64,000 nt of DNA from Rana temporaria (GCF_905171775.1 NC_053499.1:145745251-145809250), one strand, 5' to 3'; positions 12,481 to 25,745 are shown, counted from the stretch's first letter. A program made the numbers and translations. Notes: generated by a model from the sequence alone, not told the origin.

Positions 12481-12699
12481 AGCCCATGTTCACACCGAAT
12501 GTGGTTTTGAAATTGTGCAAGTTCCCCCAAACTCGCACAATTTCAAACTGGCATTTCAGTCTAACTTCGAGGGCGAGTTGATAGACATCTGTGCGCAAAG
12601 TCGGGGTCACCCAGATTCGGGTGGTGCCATTTCTGACAATAGGCTCCGATTTGGCATGGGATTTGACATGTCAAATCAGCCCAATGTGAATGTGGGCTT
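12481..12699. mobile_element. MITE with GCCCAYGTTCACA ends
   Basis: The left end AGCCCATGTTCACACC and right end AATGTGAATGTGGGCTTA form inverted repeats. The interior has a GAAATTGTGC..GCACAATTTC hairpin. Confidence 0.6.
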
Positions 12700-12702
12700 A
12701 AA

Positions 12703-13096
12703 GTGTACAGTTTACACATTATTTCTAATTGTCAGAGGGCATGAATCTGATTTCCCCAGTGCACAGAATAGAGCAGAGAGCTAAATGTAATCGGAGACCG
12801 AGTGGAATAAAAAGGACATACCTTCCCCTTTAAACAAACTCATAGGGAAACCTGCTCAGCTGATGCTGTCAATCACAAACATTGAAGCTCTCCTCCCCAT
12901 ACCCCTGTATTTCTTGGAGTTGGCACAACCTATCAGAAGTGATTCATGCAGATAGAATAGAAACTAGACTGCAGACCGAAATCACACTGAGTGCTTTGGA
13001 TTGAGGCAAGTAGACACTTTAAAAAGATGAGCTTTGCTCATTTCCTTTTTTATTTGATAGGTTTACAACCACTTTTACTGTTGACAGGAATTGGGC
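12703..13096. other. No gene or element recognised
   Basis: Nothing supportable in this spacer. Confidence 0.4.
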
Positions 13097-13325
13097 CTCA
13101 GGCTGCATTTACACTTCTGTAGCTCATAAGCATGCACAAACCTGCGAGAATGTTTGCGTGTTCATGAAACACACACAAAACTTTGTTTGCAGGGCTATTC
13201 ATTGGCACCCTAAATGAGGCAAACACTAAAAATGCACAATTCTCAACAAAACTTGAGCTTCCTTGTTGCATTTGCATGCATTGAAATGAAAGGGCAACAA
13301 CGTGCTACATAGTGTGAATGGGAAG
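13097..13325. mobile_element. Probable MITE fragment
   Basis: The left edge GGCTGCATTTACACTTC and right edge ATAGTGTGAATGG resemble the TTCACAC-type ends of 12481-12699 and 59829-60101. The ends are imperfect. Confidence 0.4.
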
Positions 13326-14159
13326 AGCAGAGCTTCCTGCAATTCCAGGCTGTTACCTCTCAGAGAAGTAAGGTGTTTTGTGGAGTTGTTTTGGCAATGA
13401 AAAAAATGTACCTATTTTTTATTTGTTACTAAACTGCTCTTTGTACAATATTATTAAATACCCCCCAAAAGGATTAAGTTATTTCACAAAATTTCCTAAA
13501 TATATCTTATTTATAGTATTTAAAAAAAGCCCTTCTTGGTCACAATATTTTTCTTGCAGTGTGTTTGTGTGTACTGTGACTCCTATAAAGGTTTTTGTCC
13601 TCCGCATTGCTGTCAGTGTCCACTGCCTGTTAGGTAGACACAAGCCAGGTTTCTTCTTGCAGGAGGTTAAATAAATCAGTATTACAACAATACCTCAAGA
13701 GCACAGCGAGCTCTTTAACGTGTCACTTTTAGCAATAAAAAAGTGTTAAATGTTCCGCAGCGAAGGTTTGCAAGCCTCAGTGTACTGAGCTGTGTGTTTC
13801 ATCTACACAAAGTTGTGACAGCTTCACTGCACACTGTTTAAATGTAGATGCAAAATATGTAACTGGATCCAAGTTTGGCAGCGAGGGCATCCTGGCACAG
13901 AGTCTGTTTACATACCCAGCACAAGTCTATGACTGCTGTATGTGCAGCAGCCTCTCAAGTAGCTCATAAGCTACGTTTGTCACCTAAGATTTATTTTGGA
14001 CATGCGTCGGTTTCCTTCTAAATAAGTCTCTCTCTCGCTCTCGCCTTCTTTTTTTTCTGTAGGATATTTTATTAATTCCTGGTGATAAATGAGGCATCAG
14101 GCTGCAGATTGTAGACTCTCTGGATGAAGGGAGATTGCCAGTTGGCTTTTTTAGAGTGT
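13326..14159. other. No gene or element recognised
   Basis: AT-rich and non-repetitive by eye. Confidence 0.4.
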
Positions 14160-14640
14160 TTTTTATTAGTGTTTATAAAGACTTGCCGTTGTGTTGGGCC
14201 ACTTTGGCATGCCAAAAGCTACAAGGAAATATTTTAGGATGAACGGGACATTCTTTAAGATCTTTCTGCTCATGTCCACCTCTCGCTGAATGCTGTGCCC
14301 TGCTGCAAAGGTCACTGTGGAACACTTTATGCGCCGAGAAGTGAGACGCCAAACTCGATGACCTGAAGAACAGAGGAGATCTAAGTTGGGAGATATTTCA
14401 TAAAAGGCGCAGAGCACGCACTTTGTATGGAAACGATCATGCTGTAATTTATTTCTTAGTGAAATACTGAGATTAAGGTGCTGTGCACAGCTAACTATAT
14501 GACCAAACCATATATCAGTTGTATGGACTTGGCTGAAGACCAAACAAAAAAAAAAATACAAAAGTGCTGTGGGAATTTGTGACTTCATATAGGGGTTGTG
14601 TCCAATTTTCTGACATTTACCTTCAATGTCCAAAAATGTA
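14160..14640. other. Low-repeat stretch, possible conserved non-coding element
   Basis: Balanced composition, no repeat signature, and a minus-strand frame of 155 codons (14166-14633) that resembles no protein I know. Could be a conserved regulatory element or simply unique DNA. Confidence 0.25.
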
Positions 14641-16224
14641 CTGCTCTATCAGTGCTCAGTGGCTTCACTTAAAGGACACATGTCAACTTCAGCTGATTGG
14701 ATGGCTGGATGGATTTCTTTGACCTTACTTCTAAATCTGATGTGGGCCATGCCATTAAAAAATGGAGACTTTGCGCTCCTGGTGATTGATCTGGGGCCCC
14801 TAAGATATGTAGACCGGTATGAAATTCTATTCTCATGTTCATCCTCTGTATCTGTAGTTTCCATCATCTTTTTCACATGAGTAATTCTAGATCTGAGGCT
14901 GCACAATTGCTACAGAAGGTTCCTAGGTTTCTGGCACCACCTCCTCTCTGAACCAACTGGAGCATAAGACACAAAGCAAGGGAGAAACACTACAAATGTG
15001 ACATGATGCTGCATGGACAAATATTAACATTCTTTTTTTTTTTTTTAGTTGGCGTTTCCTGCATAGTGTTAACAGTTCACCAACTGACTTCACGTTTAAC
15101 CTACGCTAAATGCTGGGTGCCTTCCGATATGCTAATGAATGCATACTATTTCCAAGTCATTGATTCAAGGTATTGAAATTATAGACAGCCAGGGAAATAG
15201 CATTTTCAGAAGGAGTTCAGCAATGATAGACCACATATTCCCATCATGATATGTTTTTTTAAGTGTTTTGTTTCCTGATCAGGACAAGCAACCAAATTGC
15301 ATAATGTGTTGCCAGTTTTGTCAGACCAATTTCTTTATAGTAGATCAGTACCATGGACAGAGCCAATAGCTACTTCCTGCTGGGAAGAGTTCACTGTGAG
15401 TTCAACTGAGGGTGCATTCCTGTACGATAGCTTAGCCTCCATCATTCCATGCACATAGCAGCTGGCAGGTTATACTGGGACTAGTTCCCCAAAACCTGCA
15501 TTGCTTCTGATTTTTCAGCTCTGGGCATAAGGAAGCTGGTATTGTTGATGGCTAGCTGGTTAGTATCCATGCTGATCCCACAACTTCAATGTTTCCTAAG
15601 TCACCTGACCTGACACAAATGTCCAAATCAGAAGTTCTGATATTGATCTGACTTGCTGCAAGAGTGTTCTGTGACAGTAACGGTATTAGTAGGTCAGTTG
15701 CAGCCAGGATAAGGCAGCCTCCACATTTCTTTCAGTAAAGGTTTTCCTAAAGCTTACATCTTTCTAAGGGCCATGTTTACCCGCACAGAAATGCACACGT
15801 GCATCCCCATGCAGGCAGTCCCATTGCTGTTAATTGAGATGTACTGGCTGCATGGACACAGATGCTGCTCCCAATCTAACATCCATGCTGCATACATTCT
15901 ACAAACTAAAACTAATATAACTTAATAGTAAAAGATGAGGTGCATGACATCAACAGTAGGTCAGTAAAGGGGAAAGAAGAAGCCAGTTGCTGATGATGTC
16001 ATGTCTGCCATCCCGCACATGTGCACATTACCCTGCTAGAAAAAAAGACTTTACCCCAACATTTAAGGACAGACCTACATTTGTTAATTTTTAACGTACT
16101 GTAAAATCAAAATGTTGTATTGTATAACAAATAATGTACACATTTGTTTACATATACAAATCGCTGTGCCTGGAGTTGGGCTTTAAATTCCACCAGAATA
16201 TCTTGATATCATTTATGTTGCTTT
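14641..16224. other. No gene or element recognised
   Basis: Short frames only; a T-run near 15032. Confidence 0.4.
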
Positions 16225-16254
16225 TACTGCGACTGGTGTGAGCCGCAGCTACAA

Positions 16255-16397
16255 CAAAATGGTGGCGACTTGTAAACAATGCAGGCTGCTGTTAGACCTC
16301 TAGAGGCGGCTATGCCTCATATTCTGTATAGCATGATGATCCGCCTCTGGAGGTCTAACAGCGGCCTGCATTGTTTACGAGACGCCACACACATCGG
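16255..16397. repeat. Inverted repeat (about 50-bp arms)
   Basis: The left arm containing TGTAAACAATGCAGGCTGC and TTAGACCTCTAGAGGCGG pairs with CCGCCTCTGGAGGTCTAA and GCGGCCTGCATTGTTTAC on the right. Probably part of the MITE whose end follows at 16425. Confidence 0.75.
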
Positions 16398-16424
16398 AGT
16401 GGCCCCGGAACAGTAAGTGGGGAC

Positions 16425-16503
16425 ACTGACTCGAGTATAAGCTGAGAGGGGCATTTTTAGCCTAAAAAAAGGGCTGAAAAACTCGGCTTATACTCGGTAA
16501 TGA
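16425..16503. mobile_element. Right end of an ACTCGAGTATAAGC MITE
   Basis: Contains GACTCGAGTATAAGCTGAG and AAAAAAGGGCTGAAAAACTC, matching the right part of the element at 23848-24312. Confidence 0.65.
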
Positions 16504-16505
16504 AA

Positions 16506-17639
16506 TTTGACCTTGGCAGATATATCTGATTCTGTAGTGTTTACATATCTCTCTCCAAAGCCCTGAGTCCTGTGTGTTTCTGCTGTTTCGTTTCTCTGTT
16601 ATCGGCATGATAACTTCTGACACGTTCTCTGAGAAGGGAGACAAAAGCAGCCTGAAATGTGTGTCATGGGAGGTTTCTATTAACTGATTAGCAGAGCGTT
16701 TGATTTGTCACAGCACAGCTCTGAAAGTATTTTCGTTCTTCTGCCTATGTGGAGAGGGGTCTGTGCCTTTCCTCCAATCAGATGTGTACCAGTGTAAGCC
16801 AAGACTTCACTCCCAGTGCTGAATGAGGAAGTGAAAATTGTAACGCAATGTAATAATTCTAAAGAATATAAAAAGGCAAAGACCACAGATATGCATGTAA
16901 AACTAATGTAGGGAGATTTGTTTCATCTCGGTGTATCATCTAAACCTGTTCACTTCACTGGGTATATGTGAGGGTTTACATCCACTTATTAAGCAATAAC
17001 AATTCAGTGATTTATTTTACTTGTCCCTTGGAGTAGCCCTGGATTGGCTAAGCTTAGAATAATTGATGCAGACGTGGCCATTTTTTTCTAAGCACCAATG
17101 TACATCCCAAAATACAATTATCAGTGGGATGCTATGCTTCAAGCTCAATAATTTTTGGCATATTAACTTGGAGCATCAGCTATTTGTTTACTTGGCTAGT
17201 GAAGATCAAAGTGAGGTCTGATTAGACTATTAGTTTCCCATAACTGATATCATTACCACATGACAGCTTAATCTGTGCTCTGTAAATTTAGTTCAGATGG
17301 TGGCATTAACCCTTTGACTCCCCGACGGGCCAGAATTTTTTTTACACAAAAATGGAGAAGATTCAATGTAAACATGGGATTGGTTATTACAAACAACTGT
17401 TTAGACAGTTCCTCTGCATCTAGAAAAAAATGTTACTGCGCTGATCCAAAGATTTTTAAAAGTACAATTTCATAAAGTGCTATTAAGCCATGTGCTAAAA
17501 TAGTGCACAACAAACTATAAATGACGTGCTATATCAAGTGCAACGACACTAGTGATGTACTATATGGATAAACATGTGTGAGGATTTCACATTTATGTAC
17601 CAAAAATAAATATTATAAAACTGCATTGAATGTGCAATA
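16506..17639. other. No gene or element recognised
   Basis: AT-rich spacer without identifiable content. Confidence 0.4.
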
Positions 17640-18560
17640 AACAAAATGTTAAAAGTGTAAAACGGCGGTTAATTGTCAACATGAAACAGCAAAGGACAAA
17701 ATCAATGCACGTTGTGCTCCTATGATGGGAATTCTACCGCTGATAGTGCTCCTTATGTGAATAAATACCAAAAAAAAAATTAGGTTATAATCAAAGTCCC
17801 ATAAATAACTTGTAAATGTGCAAAAAATACTAAAAAATTCCAATAATGGAACAGCAAACAATTGTCAATTGAACAATGAGTTCCAATGAGGTAAAAAAAA
17901 AGGAGGAAGAGTTCAATGCTGGTAGTGCTTCTTATAAAAAATCGATTTATTAAAGGCGCTGCTGTCTCTTCCACCCGACAAACACGTGCCACCATCACCA
18001 ACGGCTAAACTGAACACTCACCAGACCCCGGACAATAAAAGGCCTCAAAATAATTGCTTTTCTGATAGCCATTGGGTATATCCTCCTTCTCCCTCTTGCA
18101 AGATTTACTTAGTGCCTCAAAAACAAGGGGCTCATCATGGTGTAGTACATAAAAATAATTATTTATTAAAATAATAAAAGCAGTGCACTTACAAGAAAAG
18201 TGCCTCTGACCAGCACTGAGTATCCTTGGCAGTGTCGAGCGTTATAGCCGCTCACCAGCGTTTGTGTTGTTTCTCAATCGGCGTGCGTGCCTCGCTTCTG
18301 TTACCCTGTGTTTCAACAGATGATTGCGGCGTGCGGTGCACTCCCCCTTAGTATGTATCCAAACAGCTTCTACGCGTTTCGCAATACTTGCGTCATCAGG
18401 AAAGCTGTGGATACTAGTTGGTTTACAGTATTTATACCCTGGCATTCTATCTGTGGTGCTGTTTGTGTTTTCCCAAATACCGGAAGTTTCCCGGCCGCCA
18501 TCTTGGCTCCTGTCGCCGGAAACTTCTATTTCGCCAGTTTCTCTGCAACGTGTATTATTT
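17640..18560. repeat. Probable dispersed repeat with 'ACGCGTTTCG..TCATCAGG' block
   Basis: Carries diverged duplicated blocks (CTGATAGTGCTCCTTATG near 17740, CTGGTAGTGCTTCTTATA near 17920) and ACGCGTTTCGCAATACTTGC..TCATCAGG at about 18373-18402. Similar GTTTCGGAG..CTTCATCAGG wording occurs in the hairpin at 49673-49882. Element ends not defined. Confidence 0.4.
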
Positions 18561-19093
18561 ATACAAAGTAAACACAATTTACAAACTAAGGTCAATTTCC
18601 CCATCAATTGTCCATATCTTCAATAGTCTTCTTTAAGACACTCTGTATTTTATTTACCAACAAGAATCCAAAGCCCTCAAGATGTGTGTGGCTGAGGAAC
18701 AACAGGTCCCGTGTTGCCCTCCTAATTCCCGGTCGGAAATCAGCTTGGCGTTATTACTGTAATCCAACCTGTGGAGTGTATGTTTTAACTTTTAAGGCCA
18801 GAACGTGCGTGCTGTTTAGAAGATGAGGGCTTCAGAGTTGGAAACTTGACCCTTGCACTTCTTAAAATGGATCAAAATATATTCACTGGGTTCATAATGT
18901 GGTTATTTCTCAGCAGGCCGTTCTATGTCTTCAGCCTTGTGAACATAACTCAACAGGTCACCTCTGTTCTCTGCAGACAATGAGTGTGATTCATATATGT
19001 TTCACCATTAGAAGCCAATTAAGAGGCAAGTCTGGGGTTAACTCCTTGATGGCAGACAGCAGCGTTGGAAGTTCTGCCTCCTACTGAGAAGGA
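18561..19093. other. No gene or element recognised
   Basis: Nothing supportable. Confidence 0.4.
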
Positions 19094-19101
19094 GTATGAA
19101 G

Positions 19102-20188
19102 TAGGGATGCACCGACGCCATTTATTTTATAAGTACTGATACTTTATTTTAGTACTTTCTGATACCAATTACCGATACCTACTGCAACTGTTTTGTTTAG
19201 ATTTCAGCTGTCAGCAACAGTGCAAGGCATTGAAAAGTTTTTTTTTTGTTGCGCTTTTTTTCAATGTAAAACATGCAAATGCAGTATATGTTAAAAGTAT
19301 AAAAATAATAATGAACAAAGCAAACAAACATATCTGAATTTTACCTATAGGTAAGCCTATACTAAGGCTTATTTATAGGTAGTGTAAATATCTCCTAAAC
19401 GTTCACTGTTTAGTAGATATTTACTGTACATGCAGCCACTGACATCACTGAAGCATGCACACTGAACAAACGGCCACCTAGGCTGGTCCATCAGAGCCCT
19501 GTGCCATAAACGGTGGCTCGCACCCGAAGAAGTGACATAATCGCGGCTCCGGTCAGTTCATCGGAGTCTGCGAACCCGGAAGCTAGACAGGTAAAGATGA
19601 AAGTGCCTGCAGCTCTGACATTTTGGCTCTGGAGGGGCTTCGTTTTAGGTTAAGTTTTTAAATGAATGTGCATACTAGCACAACCTCGCAGGGAAAAAAA
19701 CTAAAACATCCAGCGGTTTACAGTCGCTTTAAGGCTAATTAGAGTAAATTAAGGGGTTAATAAGGGGTTAAACAAAGGAACATTTAATAAAACATGTGTT
19801 TACTTGACATATTGCTTTAAACTGACTTCATCTGCAGATCAAAGTTCATCTCTTTGATCTGTAGATGAGTAAAGAGAAAGATACAAAAATAAACAATGTT
19901 CTTTTTTATCCAATTGCCGGGCTATGTTTACACTTCAGCTGTCAACAGGGGATCCCCGCTAATAGTTGATTAAGTCATCAGTTACTAGGGATGCAGCCGC
20001 TTCGCTCCTTAACAACCCATAATTGCTGGCTTTTTTTTTTTTTTACATTACAGCTGTGAGTGGGGGAATCCCGCTGACAGCTGAAAGAACTAAGCCTAAA
20101 AGTATCAGTTTCAGGTATCGGAGCATTTGCACGAGTACCGATACTCACGCAAATGCCTGGTAACAGCACCGGTATCGGTGCAACCCTA
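19102..20188. mobile_element. Non-autonomous hAT-type element (TAGGGATGCACCGA ends)
   Basis: The left end TAGGGATGCACCGA and right end TCGGTGCAACCCTA are inverted repeats. The flanks GTATGAAG (19094-19101) and GTATAAAG (20189-20196) match at 7 of 8 bases. The interior holds ACCGATAC/GTATCGG blocks and part of a TTAA-type MITE (about 19330-19740, similar to 25640-25745). No transposase is visible. Confidence 0.8.
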
Positions 20189-20196
20189 GTATAAAG

Positions 20197-20929
20197 CATT
20201 GTATAAAGTACCAGTCAGAACAGATTTACTGTGGCACTAACATCTCTAAATAAAAAATAAATGATCAGCCTCAATGTTATCTCATAAGTTACTGCAGTTT
20301 TGCATTCATAGGTTGTTTTTTTTCCTTCCTTCCTCCCCTCTCTTTAGCGTAACTTGACTTAGACAACTTGTTATATTTTAGTTATTGTGCCTATGGGCAA
20401 TATGTTGAGATGCCTCCAAAGATCAGGAGAAAAAAGAAAGTATAGTGCCATGAAACGTCCTGACAGTGTTTTATACTGTTCTGTGAGCAAAAAATATCAC
20501 ATTTTTGAAGAATCCACTTCCCACCTTCTCCTTCAAATTTGTGTGCCTCTGCTGACACCACTTTCTCATCTTTTGGTGCTCAAAGACCTCTTACATATGT
20601 TAGGGTGGTGATATTACGCATGTATCCCCATTTATTGGTGTAGCAGATCTAAGGAGCTGCCAGCTTAGATACAGAGATTTTACCACCAGTCAATGACTGA
20701 AGAGACCAATTTGCAAATTCAACCAGAGAGAACTGACCATTTAATCCTATGGCCAATTGCTTTATTTTATGATGCTTATACACAAAACTGGGTCTTATAG
20801 CAAGTTATCCTAGGAAATGGTATATTGCCTGTCAAGGATCATGCCCACAGTGACTGGCTAAACAGGGTGTGAGCCTTTTTTGGTGGCAAAGGAATGAGCA
20901 GAGAGTTAGCATTGAAAGGGTAAAGCAAG
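20197..20929. other. No gene or element recognised
   Basis: No repeat ends and no recognisable frame. Confidence 0.4.
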
Positions 20930-21249
20930 GCAACGGAAATTCTGACCGTGTGTATGCTCCATCGGACTTTTGCTGTCGGAATTTCCGCCAGCAAAAGATT
21001 GAGAGTTGGTTCTCCAATTTTTTCGGAAAATCCGATCGTCTGTAGCAGTTCTGACGCGCAAAATTCCGATGCATGTTCGGAAGCATTGAACTTCATTTTC
21101 TCAGCTCGTCGTAGTGTTGTACATCACTGTGTTCTTGATGGTCAGAATTTGGTGTGACCGTGTGTATGCAGGCCAGGCTTGAGCGGAATTCCGTCAGAAA
21201 AGACATCCAAGGTTTTTCTGACGGAAAATCTGTTCGTGTGTACGGGACA
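20930..21249. mobile_element. Palindromic MITE, same family as 4366-4800
   Basis: Shares GACCGTGTGTATGCTCCATCGG-type wording with 4366-4800 and ends GTTCGTGTGTACGGGAC. Internal TTTCTGACGGAAAATC motifs occur in both orientations. Confidence 0.65.
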
Positions 21250-21250
21250 T

Positions 21251-21884
21251 AAGGGTTGTGAAGCAGCCTACTAATTTCAAAATGCTCCTGAGACCCTCCA
21301 AGTTATCCTGTGGTCTGGAATCCTGGCACACTTTCACCTTTCCTACTGTCCATGCACACCAGACACAGTTTAGGGTAGCTTGCGATTACCTGCACTTTGT
21401 CAGTAGAGTGGGCCGCTAGGCAACCTTTCACACACACATACACAGATTCCTTACACCAGAGCATATTGTCACAATAATATAATCAATTATCCCTCTAATT
21501 TTTATATTTAAAACCATAGTCAGCCAGTACATAGAAATGTGTGCAGAAGTGAAAATTTTATTGGCCATTTGGTATGAAATAAAACAGGAGAAAACAGAAA
21601 TCAATTTGACTGTTTTGAACAGTAAAACATTACCTAGTGAGTTTGAAGGCACTGGAAATTCCAGCAATCTGTCTTTTCTAGAGCAACTTCCAGGTACTAA
21701 TTATAAAGGTATGGATGTGTCATGGACTCTAACCCTTGGCCAGTGGAGGTGGTCCCTCGCCTGTTTGACCAGCTGGTTCTGATGGTTGGGTCAGAATAAA
21801 CATTTCCAACACAAGCACTTCATCTCAGTCCCAACAAGTCCACCTTGCTCTTACTTGCAGGGTCCATAGAACAGTTTAGTCAGT
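21251..21884. other. No gene or element recognised
   Basis: AT-rich spacer. Confidence 0.4.
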
Positions 21885-21892
21885 CTCTAGGG

Positions 21893-22028
21893 CAGTGATG
21901 GCGAACTTTGACACCCCAGATGTTTTGGAACTACATTTCCCATGATGCTCATGCACTCTGCAGTGTAGTTGAGCATCCTGGGAAATCTAGTTTCAAAACA
22001 TCTGGGGTGCCATGGTTTGACATCACTG
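21893..22028. mobile_element. 136-bp palindromic hAT MITE
   Basis: The whole element folds on itself: CAGTGATG...CATCACTG ends, CACCCCAGATGTTTTG pairing with CAAAACATCTGGGGTG. A perfect 8-bp target duplication CTCTAGGG flanks it (21885-21892 and 22029-22036). Confidence 0.9.
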
Positions 22029-22045
22029 CTCTAGGGTGTTCTAAA

Positions 22046-22365
22046 AGGCCACTTTCACACAGGCACCTCCCTTATGCGGTTTCCACTTGCTCAACTTGGG
22101 ATTGCTCCGCTGAGCAGGTTGTTGAGAGCTCCTGTCCGCTCTGCTGTGCAGAGCAGACACAGACACAGTCCTGTTCTCCTCTATGGGGAAATCCGGTGGA
22201 AACGGACTGCCTATCTGTTTTCATCCAAACCGATCTGCCAGACGAATGGAAAACCTCCGTCTCGACTTTGCGGTCCGCTGGCATCCCTCACTCTATAGGG
22301 GAGACTGGATGGTCCGATCAGGTCCGTCTAAAAAACTGACAGAGGGACCTGATCGGGAAGCCTAA
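22046..22365. mobile_element. Possible MITE fragment
   Basis: The left edge GGCCACTTTCACACAGG resembles the CCCTTTCACAC ends at 40157 and 53961. No matching right end seen. Confidence 0.35.
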
Positions 22366-22380
22366 GGCGAGGACAGACCA

Positions 22381-23847
22381 TTTTGCATTTGTATGTAGCT
22401 GATCAGAAGGTATCATATTCATCTCCCCATGACTAATATTTTGGACTTTTTGAGAAATAGAACATATTCATTTTAATCTATGAAATTTAGTGGTGGAAGC
22501 AGAGAGCTTGAAACCTCCAATATGGAATGAAATCAACAGGTGTAAAGGATTTTTGGAGTGGCTTGTGATGTGATGGTTTATTAATTTTTATCTACTTCAT
22601 AAGGCTACAAGACCTTGTCAGGGATTCGTTAATAGGTTAGTGGGTTTTTTCGATCTCTAGGCCCAAGCTGTCTGTTCAAAATCTAAATTGTGAACATTTG
22701 TCTAAACTACTGACCATTGAATTAAGAAAATATCTTCAATATCATCTCACTTCTATATTTAATGACACACTGCAAAACAACCTTACAGTAATAGCTTTTA
22801 CCTACAACTTATTGTAGATCTTACCAAAGCGATTAACAGTTGGTCCAGATTCCTCCTTCACAATAAACCTCAGCCCTAATAAAGTTGGGCACAATGCCTG
22901 AAATGCGTTTGGTTATCAACTCTTTTCATTGTGATTTTTTTTTTTTTTATCTGGACCCAACCCTACAGCTTGACACTATTATCCCTTCACTGATTATTTC
23001 TCAACTTCCACCCAGTCCAGCGCCCCACAACCATAACTGGGAAAATATCTCATTATTTTCGTAATAATTATAGTTTTGCATTTGTTTTACTGCATTATAT
23101 ACCTGTTGTTGGATTTTGTTTCCATGCATTTTATTGATTATTTTCCTCCAGTCATCAGATACATCTTAAACCATTCAACCTTAGGCTAATTTTCCCATCA
23201 AAAGCCACTTCAGTGTTTTACTTTGTTTCTCCTCTCTGAAAGGTTAGATAAATTATTTGCAGGACTAAGTGAAACAATGAAGATCATCTACTCTGCAGGG
23301 GTACCTGGAAGCCAGTAGTCTCACTAACTGAACTCAAAACCTCAAGAAAAAAAAATTACATCTAACATTGTGGAACTTAACATTGGAATATTTTTGGTTT
23401 CCTTCTGTTTTTAAAATATACAGATATGGGCAATATTTGAGAACAGAAAACAAAATTTCCGGCAAAAAGCCACCAAATTCTAACATTACTGAAGACATGG
23501 AAAAAAAAGAGAGATTCTAGAAATGTATACTGTGTCCACAATTAGCCAATTTTCAGTCTGTTTATTATTTCACATTCCTTATCGCGCCATAGAAAACACA
23601 ACCTACTGCCTCCTTCTGAGTGCTGACTGGAGCGAGCACTGCTTAGTAAGGCAACACATGCTGCAGTGTTGTATTTTTATATGAATGCGTGGAGGGCAGC
23701 GGAGATCTTCATAGGTTGGTGTAGTTAGTGATTTCTTTGGTTGGGAATCTTGTAGACATAGTAAAACTATCTCTGGTTATAACAAACATATGGTGTTCCA
23801 TATTTATGTCTGACCATTTAATTATTTTTCCACTCAACTCATTTAAC
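22381..23847. other. No gene or element recognised
   Basis: AT-rich, with a short block near 22895 (GCCTGAAATGCGTTTGG) reminiscent of dispersed frog repeats. Confidence 0.4.
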
Positions 23848-24312
23848 TACCATATATACTCGAGTATAAGCCAACCCGAATATAAGCCGAGTCATCTAAT
23901 TAAAAAAAAAAAAAAAATAGGAAAACTTATTGACTCGAGTATAAGCCTAGGGTGTCCATCTGCATGCCTCAGTGTGCCCATGCCTTACTGTGCCCATGCC
24001 TCACTGTGCCCATGCCTCACTGTGTCCATGACTAGACTTACGCTAAACATGGGAGTATATATAAGGGGTGCCCGGCTTTGAAAAATCGGTACTCCCCGGC
24101 CGTAGGTCCCCCAGACAGCAAACTTGTAGAGGAGAACTGGGGCTATATGTGTGCCAAGTTTGGGGTCCAGGAGACCTACGGCCGGCCGGTACCGGGTTCC
24201 CAAAGTCCGGGAGATCAGGTGCAAAAAGTTGACTCGAGCATAAGCCAAGGGGGGCATTTTCAGCACCAAAAAAGGGCTGAAAAACTCTGCTTATATTTGA
24301 GTATATACGGTA
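23848..24312. mobile_element. MITE with TACYRTATATACTCGAG ends
   Basis: The left end TACCATATATACTCGAGTAT and right end TTTGAGTATATACGGTA are inverted repeats; CTCGAGTATAAGCC recurs internally. Includes a short tandem of TGCCCATGCCTCACTG at about 23955-24030. A truncated relative is at 16425-16503. Confidence 0.75.
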
Positions 24313-24801
24313 TATCGTTTGGATTATTATTTATTTTTTAATTCTGTTAATGTTACCTTTGCAATTGCGGAGCTAATGAGTCAAGAGTGTACACCTCACA
24401 GTACATGCACCGCTTACAGTGTACACAAAAAATACTAAATTACTAGGGGAAAGAGAGAGATTTTTTTGGCAGAAAAGAGCATGTAGTTTCTGCAAAAAAA
24501 AAATTCTAGCAATTTTTTATTTTTAGAATTTTTAATTCTGTATTAGAATAAAGTATCTGATTTCTGCCATTTCTAAATCGAATTGAGCCCCTTGACTTTG
24601 GTTTATGTGTCTTCTGTCAGTATTTGGTGGACAGCTTGAGTCTGCCCTGCATTCTGGGAATGCCTACAACCCCTATTTTTTTAAATTTTCAGTTATTTGG
24701 CAGCTTTGACAAACCAAACAGAATGAGCAGCTTATGTGCTAACAATGTGAACAGATTGCCACGCAAGAAACTAGGGTTGTGGATAACAATATATTGTTGA
24801 C
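24313..24801. other. No gene or element recognised
   Basis: AT-rich spacer. Confidence 0.4.
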
Positions 24802-25298
24802 TTAAAGTGGTATTAAACGCTACAACTTTTTTTTAAGATGGACCCTTTGCAGGCTCATGACATAATGTGCTCTTATGCACTAGGTTTGCGCTCTACAGCC
24901 ATTTGATTGTTACAAGTAAAAATATGCATGAAGTTAAAAACAAAACTTCTGTGTAGCAGCCGTTTCAGCACCCCGTAATATTCTCTGTCCAGCAGTGTCC
25001 ACAAGTTCCTCAGACTCTCCCTCCTGATTGGCTGAGACACAGCAGCGGCACAATTGCTGTCAATCAAAGCCAGTTAGCCAATCAGGAGAAAGGACACACA
25101 AAGCTGAAGCTCAGCTCAGGTGCCCCCATATTAATCAGCTTGCTGTGGGGGCACTTAACAGGAGGGAGGGGCCAGGAGCAGCAAAGAGGGACCTGAGAAG
25201 AAGGGGATGCAGGCTGCTTTGTGCAAAACAATTGCACAATGCTGGTAAGTATAACATGTTTGTTTTTAAAATAAAACAAGACTTTATAAATACTTTAA
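24802..25298. mobile_element. TTAA-flanked MITE, first of an abutting pair
   Basis: Begins TTAAAGTGGTATTAAACGC and ends TACTTTAA; its last TTAA (25295-25298) is the first TTAA of the next element. The interior contains the block also found at 7195-7560 and 28745-29095. Confidence 0.6.
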
Positions 25299-25745
25299 AG
25301 AGGAAGTAAACCCTGATGGGTTTTACTTTCTCTTTGTTTCCCTGCAAAGATAAAGCATAATGGGCTACTATGCATCGCATAGTAGCCCATTATGTGTCAC
25401 TTACCTGAAACCGAAGCCTGCAATGTCACCGTTGTCCCCTCTTCCACGAATCGTCCATCTTCCTTCTGGGTATCGAGGCTCCAGCAATGTGATTGGCCAG
25501 AGCCACGATGACGTCACTCCTGCACATGCATGCGGGAGCCGCCAGTCACGGCACAATCTCCTTTAGAAACGGCATGCTTGCCATTACTAAGGGTTTCATG
25601 CGCCGTAGACATCAGTGCCCGTTTCATTTGTAAATAACTCCTAAACCGTGGGGGTTTGGGAGATATTTCGAGCACTTACAGGTAAGCCTTAATCTAGGCT
25701 TACCTGTAGGTAAAAGTGGTTGTAATTGGTTTATAACCACTTTAA
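25295..25745. mobile_element. TTAA-flanked MITE, second of an abutting pair
   Basis: The left end TTAAAGAGGAAGTAAACC and right end GGTTTATAACCACTTTAA are inverted repeats bounded by TTAA. The interior has a CATAATGGGCTACTATG hairpin near 25357-25395. Confidence 0.7.

Noticed and set aside
14166..14633. 155-codon minus-strand frame
   Set aside because: No recognisable domain, no repeat homologue, and composition like surrounding non-coding DNA.
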